A DNA stretch of 43,001 nt, from the NCBI GenBank assembly GCA_003427395.1, contig BFEA01000376.1, positions 137,997-180,997 of the forward strand, written 5' to 3'. The position numbers and the translations under genes were made by a program. Source of the DNA: Chara braunii. Taxonomy: Eukaryota > Streptophyta > Charophyceae > Charales > Characeae. Positions 1 to 9,635 of the stretch are shown in pieces (the stretch's first letter is position 1; every line of letters begins with the position of its first letter). The notes beneath the pieces were generated by a model. That model worked only from the letters and a program-made list of their open reading frames with translations, was not told the origin of the DNA and did not search any database.

Positions 1-39
1 CCACCCCCCCCCCTGCTCTAAGAGTCGTAAATAGAGCCC

Positions 40-41
<2 letters not shown>

Positions 42-88
<47 letters not shown>

Positions 89-120
89 TGTGTGTTTGTG
101 TGTGTGTGTGTGTGCGTGCG
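42..120. repeat. (TG)n microsatellite, left outer tract
   Basis: About 79 bases of TG dinucleotide repeat with a few interruptions (TTTG, GCGTGCG). It directly abuts the left inverted repeat of the composite retroelement. The Cys-Val readings across it are repeat translation, not protein. Confidence 0.97.
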
Positions 121-243
121 TGCTGTCATATTCGCTATACACTCAAAAAATCATGACTGTGCCAGACTGTTTTGTCAGACTTTCACCGACTTATCAGGAG
201 GTTGAACCCCGACAGTCTGCCCAGGATGCATTTGACTGATGGA
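121..243 (+). repeat. Left copy of ~122-bp inverted repeat (pseudo-LTR or TIR-like)
   Basis: The stretch running from CATATTCGCTATACACT through GGTTGAACCCCGACAGTC to GATGCATTTGACTGATGG reappears in reverse complement at 5672-5793, with roughly a dozen differences by eye, mostly C/T transitions. Both copies sit between GT/CA tracts. Penelope-like elements are known to have pseudo-LTRs in tandem or inverted arrangement and a bias for microsatellite targets, so this is read as the boundary of the element at 121-5793. A terminal inverted repeat of a DNA transposon is the alternative. Confidence 0.85.
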
Positions 244-266
244 TGTGTGTGTGTGTGTGTGTGTGT
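244..266. repeat. (TG)n microsatellite, left inner tract
   Basis: A short TG run directly inside the left inverted repeat. It mirrors the inner CA tract (5608-5670) at the other end. Confidence 0.95.
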
Positions 267-268
267 TT

Positions 269-976
269 TAGATTTTCCCCACAACAGCCCCAATTCCACC
301 CAGGTGATTAGATTCAGAATCAAAGCAGTCTTTGTCCTATTGCAGACAACNAGAGCATTTGAGATGTCCAACATATTANAGCAANTTTATAATTAGACAG
401 TTTTTTGGTTGNCCTTGGGGNACCCCTTTCATTGTTCTTGCAGCTCCCCTTTTACTGTGCCTCTTACGCACAAGGCTGCCCACGTTGATTGTGGTTGAGC
501 GGCAGCTGCCCACATCCCCATGTGCCTTCACAGCCCACTTGCACGTTATTTCAGGAGGCAGAGTAAAAGGGAAGGTATGCTCCTGTGCATCTCGTCAGAG
601 CTTCATACTCCTGTTCCTTTCACTTCAGATCTTCAGCTTATACAGTCTTTGTGTCCGTCTTTCATCTTCATACTTCCGTTCATTTCATTTCTGACCTTCA
701 TATTGTCTATTCTCTTAATGATGCTCATTCGTATGTATTTGTTAGTAGTACAAAGGGAGTGGAGGGGAGGGTGGCGGGTAAGGGATAGAAGGCGGAGTTC
801 TATAGGAGCATGGGGCAGGGGAGGTAGGGGCAACGGGAAGGAAAGAAATATGTGGAGGGCAGGATATAGTATTGACATGCAAAGAGGAGGGAAGAGGTGT
901 ATGACGGATTTCACAGATTTCTAAATATTCACCGCTGAGACAGACTACTTTAGCAAAAAAACAAAACAAAAAAAAC
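269..976 (-). other. 3' untranslated tail of composite element copy 1
   Basis: This is non-coding sequence downstream (on the minus strand) of the stop codon that follows the last RING-like module. It contains the palindromic block at 444-575 and a T-rich stretch on the minus strand directly after the stop (plus-strand A run near 955-976). Ambiguous bases (n) occur at 351, 379, 385, 412 and 421. The reading frames here are short and carry no recognised domain. Confidence 0.5.
444..575 (-). repeat. Palindromic tail block, copy 1
   Basis: One of four related blocks of about 120-130 bp (the others are at 11794-11914, 12037-12167 and 12503-12628). It opens with CTCCCCTTTTACTGTGCCTCT and closes with a near-complement, GGAGGCAGAGTAAAAGGGAAGG, so it can fold back on itself. 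It lies at the same place relative to the RING-like modules as the array in copy 2. This is the main nucleotide link between the two element copies. Confidence 0.75.
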
Positions 977-1984
977 CTATGGTGAGTGGCCACCCCTACA
1001 GACCGGACAGGACCGGTTCGGTTGTGGGCTATGGAAGCACCACATCCAATTTTCGCAGTCACAGTTGCCGCATCGAATGGCACGGCGCAGACAGATGTCA
1101 CAGGCTATGTGGTTCGTACATGCTAGGAACACAGAGGCACGTCGACTGCAGTTATAGAGGCATTGCCGTTTCAGCCCCTGTCTACAAATTGGACATGACA
1201 TGTCGGGTGCCGTACATGAATACAGTACTGACTGTCATCGTACGTATGGAAGCAAAAACTCGCATGGACTATCCCTTCATAATCCTCACGGCACAAGGCA
1301 TGCGAACCACATGCTAGTTGAATCTCCGGCGGGTCATCACAAAACTGCATTGAGCATCTTTCTTGGGCTTCCTCAGTATGTATTCCTTCTCTATGGGCGG
1401 ACAACGACAGGGAGGATCGGTCCAACACAAGGGCGTTCAGCTGCTGCAGGATATGATCCGCAACAGCTCGCCCTGGTGGTGATAAACTATGAGCACATCG
1501 CTCTGCCGGTGGTTCATATAGAAGTCTATTTTCCTCCTCAGACTGCTGTGTTCATCGTTCGTCTGGCAAGAAAGAGGGAGATCCGTCAGCGGTTGCTGTA
1601 GGTGTATGACCAACACCGCATGTGGGGCATGCTAGGAGAGGATGTGGAGGGTGATGGCACCGGGGATAGTCCACGCAGTAAAGACATACTTTCTATGACA
1701 GCTTCCTGGAAGCATTGACGGCACATGGCATGTTGCTGACATGTCATTAGTATGGAAGGCTGACGTGCACAGTTATTTAAGCATGGTAGATCCAAGGCCA
1801 CAACGGCATGCTGGGCAAGTAATCAGGGGGTGGGGGGGATGAGTACAGGACAGGGGGTCACAATTTTCGTGTGAGAGGCTAGCAGTGACCATCCCTTCAT
1901 AGTGTTTGGAGCAGAGGCTATGTCGTGTACATCCCAACCGAACTGCACCTGTGCGACGACAGGGCACAACCATCATCCTGTGGA
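977..1984 (-). pseudogene. Four tandem RING-like zinc modules (C-terminal part of composite element)
   Basis: Four modules of about 60-70 residues lie at about 1984-1802, 1801-1600, 1371-1175 and 1174-979. Each carries a RING core of the form C-x2-H-x2-C-x2-C (for example CTNHIACDIC and CQQHAMCRQC) and ends in a CPxC pair followed by R/G (CPVCRGG, CPICRQG, CPACRCG, CPTCGVG). The first metal pair is C-x3-C or C-x4-C shortly upstream. Modules 1 and 3 deviate at one ligand (C..H..C..H and C..H..C..D). RING folds bind two zinc ions and often recruit E2 ubiquitin-conjugating enzymes. E3 activity here is only inferred. Two or three frameshifts separate the modules. A TAG stop directly after CPVCRGGHSP marks the protein's C-terminus. 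Confidence 0.65.
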
Positions 1985-1989
1985 GAGGT

Positions 1990-2488
1990 CCTTTCACTGT
2001 TTGTGGTAGAATCAGCCGGCTTGCTCTCCGGGGGGTGCAGTGCTCGCAAATGCTCATCGACATAGTTTTCCTGATGGACGAGCCAGACTGAGTGACCCTC
2101 CAGCATTTGGTGATAGAAAGAGTTAATATTTCCCACTGTGTGCACCCTACCGCCATTGTCCCATAGGGTCCATGAATTATCTGCAAAGGTAAGATCACTG
2201 AAGTGACCTGGACGGTATAAGATATATGCCCGGATATTCGGATCTGTGCCTGGCTCATGGTTTTGCGGAGCAGGCTGGAATTGCAGTCGCCTACCCATAT
2301 GCCATAGCCAAGACTTCTATGTTCACCCCAGGCGCAGCGCTGTCGTCCGCTGGGAAGACGGCACGGTGCTCTTCTTCTATCCAGCGAACAACGTCTGCGA
2401 AATCAGCAACAGTATAAGGATTACAATTGTAAGCAAGGAGACATACATTAATGGCATAGTACGCACAGCGCCCTCGCTGTAGCACCAT
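1990..2488 (-). pseudogene. Josephin-like cysteine protease domain, copy 1
   Basis: The block GRCAYYAIN (Cys codon about 2467-2465) resembles the catalytic Cys block of Josephin deubiquitinases (C-x-x-H/Y-A-x-N). It is followed by YTVADFADVVRWIEEEH, then a GVNIEVLAMAYG strand-helix block. About 87 residues after the Cys comes GHFSDL (His about 2205-2203). WTLWDNG follows, with an Asp exactly 15 residues after the His, the same His-to-Asn spacing as in ataxin-3. The tail VWLVHQENYVDE fits the closing strand. A one-base frameshift at about 2291-2298 separates the Cys half from the His half. Josephin enzymes cleave ubiquitin chains; the activity of this copy is not testable here because it is broken. 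Another papain-fold peptidase is the alternative. Confidence 0.5.
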
Positions 2489-3486
2489 GACATTGTCTGA
2501 TCCCGCAGGTTGCGTGGGTGATCCGTTTACGGCAGGGGGATCCTCGTTTGATTCTGCAGGTTGCACAGGTGGAGGAGACTCGTTGTGGTCTTGACCAATT
2601 CGCTTCGGCATGTGCTCCGGAGAGAGATGATCTTCAACCGGGGGCTCCATCAGGTAATCAGGAGACTGGTCATTGTCATTTGGGGCAGGGGAGCGAGTGG
2701 GGCTAGGTGGATGAGAGAGGGGCAGGTCAGGTGGGTGAGAACTGGGTGGACCAGATGTGGGAATTGGAAGCTGATCAGCCTCACTTGTGCTCAGGGCGGA
2801 TGCTAGTCGTGCAAACACTGCACAAGTAGCTGCACCTCGTGTCTGGTGCACTCGTAAGTCTGCAGCACTGAAGAAATCATCGCCACATTGCGGGCATCGG
2901 ACTCGATGTGCACTATTCCTCGCTAGTGTATACTGAAAGCGACGACATCGTTCCGTACGATTGCAAGCATGTCGTCGGAGCAGATCTCTACCCCCTGCAG
3001 GGGGCGCGGTGATCATGCCATTCAACAACAAACGAGGCCGCTGTTGTGGAGACGGGGAACGTCTCCGCCAAAGAGGCATCGGTCACAGTCGATCTAACAA
3101 CGGATACCTTGGTCGACAGGGCCTTTGTGACGCCAATCTGACCATGAGTGCGTTGATGATGAGGTCAATGATGAGGAAGTAGATGAAGAAGTAGGGGAAG
3201 AGGAAGAAGAAGATGATGCAGATGACTGAGAGGATGCTGCAACAGAGAACGTAGGTGGGGGTCGCGGTGATGATGGTGGTGGTGGTGGTGCTGCTGATAA
3301 CGATGGCAGTGATGGCGGCGGCGGCGGTGGTGGTGGTGGTGGTGGTGGACGCGGCGGTGGCAACAGTGGCGGAGGAGGAGGTATACCTTCAGCAGCAGCA
3401 GCAACAGTCGTTGTATTGGTAGGATGCTGGCCTTCATCCCTTACTGCCATTTCGGTAACGTTCACATTGTTTAATGCGGCTGGCAT
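2489..3486 (-). pseudogene. Pro/Ser-rich linker and C2HC zinc finger of composite element
   Basis: The first part (3486-3094) is low complexity: runs of proline, then a Ser/Thr-rich stretch, reflecting GGT/GGC repeats on the plus strand. It is followed by an Arg-rich region and one zinc-finger-like motif, RCPQCGDDFFSAADLRVHQ, with a further Cys (C-x2-C-x12-H-x7-C). A Pro/Asp/Glu-rich disordered segment then leads into the Josephin-like Cys block. The linker is placed between RT and protease, as a spacer in a polyprotein would be. The finger could bind nucleic acid, as in other retroelement proteins; this is inference. Copy 2 has a Pro/Ser/Ala-rich counterpart at 14620-13823. Confidence 0.5.
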
Positions 3487-3761
3487 GATCTCTGGCTGAG
3501 TTGGCGTATCGACATATTAGTGTTTGCCACTTCAGCACGGATAACAGGTGAGGGCGGGCAGTCTGCATTTGATTCTGCGGAGGGCTGATGCTGGTTGCGG
3601 TCAACATTGGTGTCAGGCGATGAGTGGTGGTCTCTTGTGTGCGGTTGGGTGGACGACCTGCGCACTGAATCAACTTTCAGGAGTGGGTGAGCAATTGCCC
3701 AGCAAACCATTCGGCGAAACTAGTTCGAAAGTCGTGTGACATGAGTTGGTAGCCGGCATTG

Positions 3762-5601
3762 TCAGCCACACACATATGCAGTCCAGCCTCTAGCCAGGCA
3801 ACTGGGAGGATGGCCCCTGACAAACATACGTCGTGTCAGGGAAGTCACTGCAGCTTTAAAGTCGATGGTATTGTTACATACATGTCTAAATCTCGTTAGT
3901 TGTCCCGTGAGCACACCTGCAGGGTGATGAGCCGGAGCGTTGGAGGAAGCACTGGGATAACATATGACAGGGAACGTCCAGGTCTCGGCCTTGTCAAATA
4001 CGCCAATGTGGAGAGAGCCATCAGGCCGAACCAGGATTCTTTCCCCAAGGAAAAGACATGACCCATCTTGCTCAGTAGTGTCTTTCCACTCAAGACCAAA
4101 CCGAGCAGGAGACGGTGGTAATGTCTTCAAGGATAGAATGTCATCAATGAATCAATATGTGAATGCATATGCTTGCGCGACACGCAGATCTCGGTGACGA
4201 AGATCGTCGATGAACTGTGCTTCGTCCCAATAAAGCGTGAGGTTGGCAATATCTGGTCCAGCATTAGTGCCCATAGGGATACCGACCACCTGATGGCGCA
4301 GAGTGCCATCCCTCGTATAAAGGTAAGCCCTCGTATAAAGGTCAGTATTAGAGACCACGAACCGCAGATGTTGCTCTATTTTTTACACTAAGAGGGTGTC
4401 TGACCCATGTGAAGTAACCCACTCCCCACGATGAGGACCTCCTATGGTCATGTACATCTGTACCGGCCTTCTGCCCTGTGAGATCCGCCCCAAAGCATAA
4501 TCATGTGCATCACGAACATCATTCATAACATTGTTAAGAATCATGTCGTGTGGCAGGTTCGTGTACATAGTTGTAAAGTCCGCTGTATGTGGTGTACAAC
4601 CTCGAAGGGATTGTGCATTCTGCTTCAGATCCAGAATGACTTCCTCAACACTTTGCACGATCCAGTGCGTTCATCACTTTCTTGATAAAGCTCATTATCC
4701 TTACTGCGCAAGGACTTGATCACAACTTGAAGGACGTAGCTAAGCGACCGGGAGGCCATTGTTGTACTTGCAAAAGGCTTATGAGGGGGTCTGTTGTGCA
4801 GGTCTGTAACCGAAGGTTGATGAGGTGTTGTGCAAGGTGCAGATCGGGAAAGGTTGTTTCGTTGTGTAACTCCACGAATCGGACGAAGGGCAAGTGGAGA
4901 TTTGTGTGCTTTGAGTGCAAAGTAGAGATAGGGCAGGGTGTCGGTATGTCCATAGCCCCAACATTGGTTGAAAAGTGCATGGCGTTCAAGGATGCTGGCC
5001 ACAGTCTCCAATGCTTGATTGTAGTTGGAACTGTCAAGATGTTGTGATAAGTTATACGCGTACTAGCGCTTGCAACAGATTGCCATGTTGTCTAATGTTT
5101 TATCGACATGTACAATAGCGAATTGTTGTTGTAGTTGCCGAAGAGATGTGTTGGCAACATGCGAGGCAGTTTGAGTAGGTGCTTGGTACGGTGACGCAGT
5201 AATATTCCGTTGGCATCTTGAAAGAACTGATGTGCGCCAGCTAGCTGAGAGAGACTGACAGCAGTCAGAGACTCATTATTGCGTGCTGATCTCATGGATG
5301 CTATAAATTTAGCAATATATTTATCCAGACTGAGTTTCAATGCTTTCATCACATTTGTGGTGTCGGCATTGAGGCGGTACTTGGAGCCTTCAAAGAAGAG
5401 AGCTCGTAAGTGTGTATCTTGTATAATGGTGTAGTCCACTGTGGCTACATGACCATCAACATTGTCTACACATTGTGGGAATACTTGTCGACAAGTTGCC
5501 AGGGTCTGGAAGAGGCATATTGCTTGTTGTGTGTGTGTGTGGCAGACATTACATCGCACAATTTGTTGTTGACTGACAAAGCAGCAGATTGTGCAATGCA
5601 A
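3762..5601 (-). pseudogene. Reverse transcriptase of Penelope-like type, decayed
   Basis: Several frames carry consecutive RT blocks in the correct order. They are: an N-terminal helical region (5601-5092) with LRALFFEGSKYRL; LPYLYFALKAHK plus LALRPIRG (about 4935-4870); HTADFTTMYTNLPHDM (motif A, about 4600); HQVVGIPMGTNAGPDIANL (motif B, about 4290-4240); and FIDDIL (motif C, about 4150). A thumb-like segment follows with SCLFLGERI, DGSLHIGVFDKAE, GVLTGQLTRFRHVC and a closing RG motif. The GxPMGTN block and the YDK...R..R.C thumb resemble Penelope-like RTs rather than LINE or LTR RTs. At least three frameshifts and an in-frame TGA just before FIDDIL make it inactive. No endonuclease domain is recognisable. 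Confidence 0.8.
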
Positions 5602-5607
5602 TGTCTA

Positions 5608-5670
<63 letters not shown>
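5608..5670. repeat. (CA)n microsatellite, right inner tract
   Basis: About 63 bases of CA repeat between the RT N-terminal region and the right inverted repeat. The RT reading frame begins immediately on its left. Confidence 0.97.
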
Positions 5671-5671
<1 letters not shown>

Positions 5672-5672
<1 letters not shown>

Positions 5673-5793
5673 TCCGTCAATCAAATGCATCCTAGGCAGA
5701 CTATCGGGGTTCAACCTCCTGACGAGTCAGTGAAAGTCCAACGAAACAGTCTGGCACAATCATGTTTTTTTTAGTGTATAGCGAATATACAAC
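5672..5793 (-). repeat. Right copy of ~122-bp inverted repeat
   Basis: Reverse complement of the repeat at 121-243. Key shared blocks are CAGGAGGTTGAACCCCGA, GATGCATTTGA and TATTCGCTATACACT. It is flanked by CA tracts on both sides, as at the left end. Confidence 0.85.
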
Positions 5794-5816
5794 ACACACA
5801 CACACACACACACACA
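5792..5816. repeat. (CA)n microsatellite, right outer tract
   Basis: A short CA run directly outside the right inverted repeat. Confidence 0.95.
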
Positions 5817-7460
5817 AAATAGGAAGTCCACACCACCAAAACCCACACACAAAAATTTATACACATATGCAAAAAATATGCATAATAACCATGTTAGCAA
5901 AAGTATATCAATAAAAAAGTCACACATACCCATACCAGCAAAGCCCCACACCCCCCCCTCAAGTTACTAACCCCTACAACAGAATGATTGAACAACCACC
6001 ACACTAAAACCTTACCATATGACCCCCCCCCACAAAGAAAAACCAAAAAAACACACCCCCAAACTAACGCATCCATCCCAACAAAAACCACTAAGCTTAC
6101 CAACCACCAAAACACACGCCCCCGTTCAGTCCTCCGGGTCTGAATACAGAACTGCGCTAAAAAACTAAAAAACAACAATTTAAAAGGGGAATGCACCGTA
6201 AGCACGGAACCAAAAAAATAAGAATAAGGAAAATAAAAACCCACAAAACCACGAAACGACAGATAGCCCACTTAGTACGGAGCGTAGTACCTGCTGACAA
6301 GGAACCAAAGTCCAACAATAAATCGGACTCCAACGAAAAGGACCCCGCCATACCCAGAACAAAAACCGCAGTCGCCATAAACAAAAAAACGCCCGCCACA
6401 ACGCACGAACAACATACGAGCTAGAGAGATGCACTTGAGTACGCTCCCTTTGGCCCCCACCCCCGCCAGAATACCGAGCCTATCTCATACCTCTCCGGCC
6501 AACTTAACACCTATGACACCAACCATTCAACCGATAACACATCCCCCCAAAAGAGCCCCTCTCACAAAAAGGAAAGCAACTCTGCAATCGAAAAACGTGA
6601 GATTCAACACAGGACCTACATTGCCCCCAACCCAAATCCTCATGCCGAAGCAACATGAACTGACTGCATTAGACACGAGAGAGCTCAAAAGTCCTCCTCA
6701 CTCAAGAGAGATTCTGACTCCTCGACGAGCGTGTTTGACGCTTGCGGTATCAGTAACACCATCGTCACCATCAACAAACGCCGAACTGCGCTATTGCAGT
6801 TTTGGCGCTTGCACGAGTCCTTTCCTACCTCTACGCACTATTCTGCTCTCAAGCAAGGCAAACCCAGTGCACACCATGTGACCAGAATACAGCCTAGGCT
6901 TGACACCGCACCCCGAACTGGCAGTCTAACTATGACTACGTCGTATCGGAACTACCTAGTACTTCAAGAATGTCGGCTATGGCCTCAACAATTGACGAGC
7001 AAGTCACAGATGCAGAGATAAACGCACATGTGGTAATAACCACTCATACCAACTCGCCCACCATCAAATTCCCACATTCCCTGAATTCCTACCCACCCTT
7101 ACTTCCCCATAACCATACCCACCCCGCATATCCTTCAACACTCATACATCTAACCTCCTCCCCGTCGCTACTCCCGACCATCACCCTCACCCCCCCTACC
7201 CCTCCTTGCCCACACCCTCTCCCTCTGTCTTCCCTAAAACACTTACACACTTGGGTCACCCCGACTCCTCTGGTAATTGGTCCAATCGATGTAGAAGGCC
7301 ACCCATACCTGCAGCTCACCTTCATCTCATTCCCTTTGATGAGTCGTTTGGCACAAATGGCAAAATGCGCTTTAGGGGTGCGCCACCCTCCTTCATCCAC
7401 TAGGAAATTGGTCCTATCGAAGAAGGTTTTCTTAGTTTCTTCGTCTATCTGAACTCGCTG
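5817..7460. other. C/A-rich, G-poor stretch without recognisable gene
   Basis: For about 1.6 kb the plus strand is strongly enriched in C and A, with C homopolymers (for example near 5950 and 6025) and few G. The longest plus-strand frames (6429-6881 and 6970-7452) are Pro/Thr/Ser/Leu-rich, and a short Lys-rich frame lies at 6191-6424. None shows a domain, and they look compositional. No exon, RNA gene or transposon hallmark was recognised. Confidence 0.4.
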
Positions 7461-7830
7461 TCTCCCTCCCCCTTGCCTCACACACTCTCTCTCTCCTCCT
7501 CTCTCTCCCCCTCCTCTTCCCCCCTACTCGCTCCCTCTTGAGCATATTTCTCAATCTCACTTGCCCTTTCTTTTTGTCGTATTCTTTTCCCCTTATGGTT
7601 ATTTGCTCCTCTCCTTTGCGTTCGTCGACATAGCAATGAGTGTTGTCAATCGTTTTGTGATCTGGAAGAATGCAGAAGGAAGTGACTAATATAATGTTGA
7701 TTGGCATAAGTGTTTTAAGGAGACCCAACCGACATTTTAGATGGATCTAATATGTATCTTTTGTGTGATAGCATTAGCGTTGTTCCTGGCAGTGCCAGGT
7801 TGTTTAATTGCTATGCAATTTCGTTGAAAC

Positions 7831-7874
<44 letters not shown>

Positions 7875-8460
7875 TAAGACACACGTCGCCACAACGGACC
7901 CCATTCCACCCAGATGAGCAGCCTCCAAAACCCCGCCAGCGATCGGAACCGGCCCAGGCGAACCCCGTTCGCGGGCCTCAAAAACACATTCTTGCGAACA
8001 TGTTCTCAACCCATTCACGCGAACGGGCGAATGTGCTCACTCGAACGGGAAGGGTCGTGAACACGTTCGCCGTGATATGCAGCTCATAAGTAGTCTACTT
8101 TTGTTGTAGGGCATATTTATTATTTTTGATACTCTGATTTTTTTGCTGATTTAATACCAAAATATTATAATATTGCAGTTTGTCGTTCTCCTTTTCCAAC
8201 CGCTCATCCCAAACTTTTTGAGGGATTGCTCCAACCACCCTTTTAAATTTAGGGGTAGGAAAATTTGCATTTCTACTTTGGGAGCCAAAGATTAACTCAG
8301 ATCCTAATTTTCCTTCAATGAGTCTATTTCTATTTCCATATATATCTCGGAACTGCTCTTATTTTTATTTTTTTCAGCCAAAGTGTAATTCTTAATCATC
8401 TCTCTCTTGGTGGCATGTTTCAACCCTATGGGAGGCGAGGAAATATTGCCAAAAATTTTT
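7461..8460. other. No gene recognised; CT-rich patch and AT-rich DNA
   Basis: The stretch opens with a CT-rich patch (about 7455-7545) and turns AT-rich after 8090. Between 7965 and 8070 a motif related to GTTCGC/CGAACG recurs several times in both orientations around ACATGTTCTCAA; its meaning is unknown. No domain-bearing frame was seen. Confidence 0.4.
7829..7869. repeat. (CA)n microsatellite
   Basis: About 40 bases of CA repeat with one GC interruption. Confidence 0.97.
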
Positions 8461-8590
8461 AGATTTCTTAAGTCTGCAGAATCTCAAATTTCACAGATTT
8501 CTCGGAATCCTCAGACTCCCTTCAGAGATTTCTTAAGTCTGCAGAATCTCAAGTTTCACAGATTTCTTGGAATCCTCAAACTCCCTTCAT
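8461..8590. repeat. 65-bp tandem duplication
   Basis: Two adjacent copies (8461-8525 and 8526-8590) start AGATTTCTTAAGTCTGCAG and end CTCCCTTCA. They differ at only a few positions. The unit itself contains repeated AGATTTCT words. Confidence 0.9.
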
Positions 8591-9635
8591 AATTCTTAGA
8601 TCTCCCTAAAAAGTCGGTTTTACATTATGAAACAACGAAAGGTCCCTTCAACACTAGAGAACATTTGAAGTGGAAAAGGAATAGGGTTGAGACCCAAAAT
8701 TGGCTTGCAAAACAGATGAAAGCGAGTAGTAAATTCGATTGATCTGGAGGATGGCAGAAAAGCAGCAGTGGACTACGAGTACCCAAAAGAACATATTTTA
8801 AAAGTGGATGAATTCTACTAGAAACATATAGTATTGTCCACCTAATCCGGAAAGAGTCAAGAACTAAACTGTCTGGTCAAACTCAAATGAATCTAGGAAA
8901 AACCAACAAGCCTTGAGTCAGTCTAGGGATCTGAACTAGAGGTGTCCTTCCACCGATAAACACAAATGTTATAATGGTAGTCTGCCAAGACCCCTCCTAT
9001 GCAAACTATATGAGAAACAAGACCTACATGCAGCTTCTTGGTGGTGACAGTGCACCCATGGAAACCTAACACTCGTTTCCAAATGTCCCCCTCCTGGTCC
9101 AAACAAACTCTGATGAAATGTACTTCTAGGTGCAGTTTGACAATGTTCATGAGGGCTTGCATGGTGGAATCAAACAAAGGTTGCAAATCGAGTATGAACA
9201 GTTCAGAGTGGTGGAACGGATCATAGCCACTCTTAATTTTCTGATCGCAGAACGCAATACAATGACGGTGTGTTTGGGTTTGAAAAATGGAATCCCGCAC
9301 CTAACTACCAGATTACTGGTACTTCATTGTACGAGACAAAACGGTCAAGGTCACAATTTCTACCAAAAATAGTTCCCTCTCCTTCAAACGCAGACAGAGG
9401 GGACACTTGGGGACAAACCCCAACTGCCCAAAGAACATAGTAACTTCTAAATGAAGAGTAGTGGGACAGACGAGTCTGGCAGAAGTGGAAGGAGAACCAA
9501 AATTTTGGTATGTGCGAAGCTCCAAGCACCTTGAATGGGTCTTCAATGACAACCCGCCAAGCCCGGACTAGGTCTAGGTTTTGAAAGCAGCACCAACCCC
9601 AAGACCAGATATTTACGCTCCCTCAGACAACAAAT
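8591..9635. other. No gene recognised
   Basis: Frames up to 125 codons exist (for example 8923-9300 on the minus strand) but lack recognisable domains. A CPLC motif in the minus frame near 9400 hints at a decayed zinc-binding segment such as a LINE C-terminus. This is too weak to call. Confidence 0.3.

Larger units (their letters stand above)
121..5793 (-). mobile_element. Composite PLE-like retroelement, copy 1 (RT / Josephin-like / RING-like)
   Basis: The element is about 5.7 kb and reads on the minus strand. Its order is: inverted repeat, CA tract, reverse transcriptase (5601-3762), Pro/Ser-rich linker (3486-3094), C2HC finger (about 2900-2810), Josephin-like domain (2488-1990), four RING-like modules (1984-979), a stop codon, an untranslated tail with a palindromic block (575-444), TG tract, inverted repeat. 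All parts share one strand and a logical order, so one ancestral polyprotein of about 1,500 residues is plausible. Frameshifts and nonsense changes show this copy is dead. The RT core resembles Penelope-like RTs. No GIY-YIG endonuclease is recognisable; if it was N-terminal, as in the Chlamys/Naiad clade, it may have been lost where the ORF meets the CA tract. Family assignment is inference. Confidence 0.7.

Noticed and set aside
42-239. Cys-Val repeat frames over TG tracts (also 5466-5714 and 7737-8018)
   Set aside because: They are translations of dinucleotide microsatellites with no coding evidence.
3165-3437. His/Leu-rich frame overlapping the Pro-rich linker
   Set aside because: Alternative reading of the same GGT/GGC repeat; the Pro-rich frame is the one collinear with the flanking element domains.
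3762-5601. GIY-YIG endonuclease next to the PLE-like RT
   Set aside because: I looked N- and C-terminal to the RT and found no GIY...YIG pair; either lost at the CA tract or never present.
8923-9552. Minus frames with a CPLC motif as a possible LINE zf-RVT
   Set aside because: Only one Cys pair is readable and the spacing to a following H/C pair is absent.
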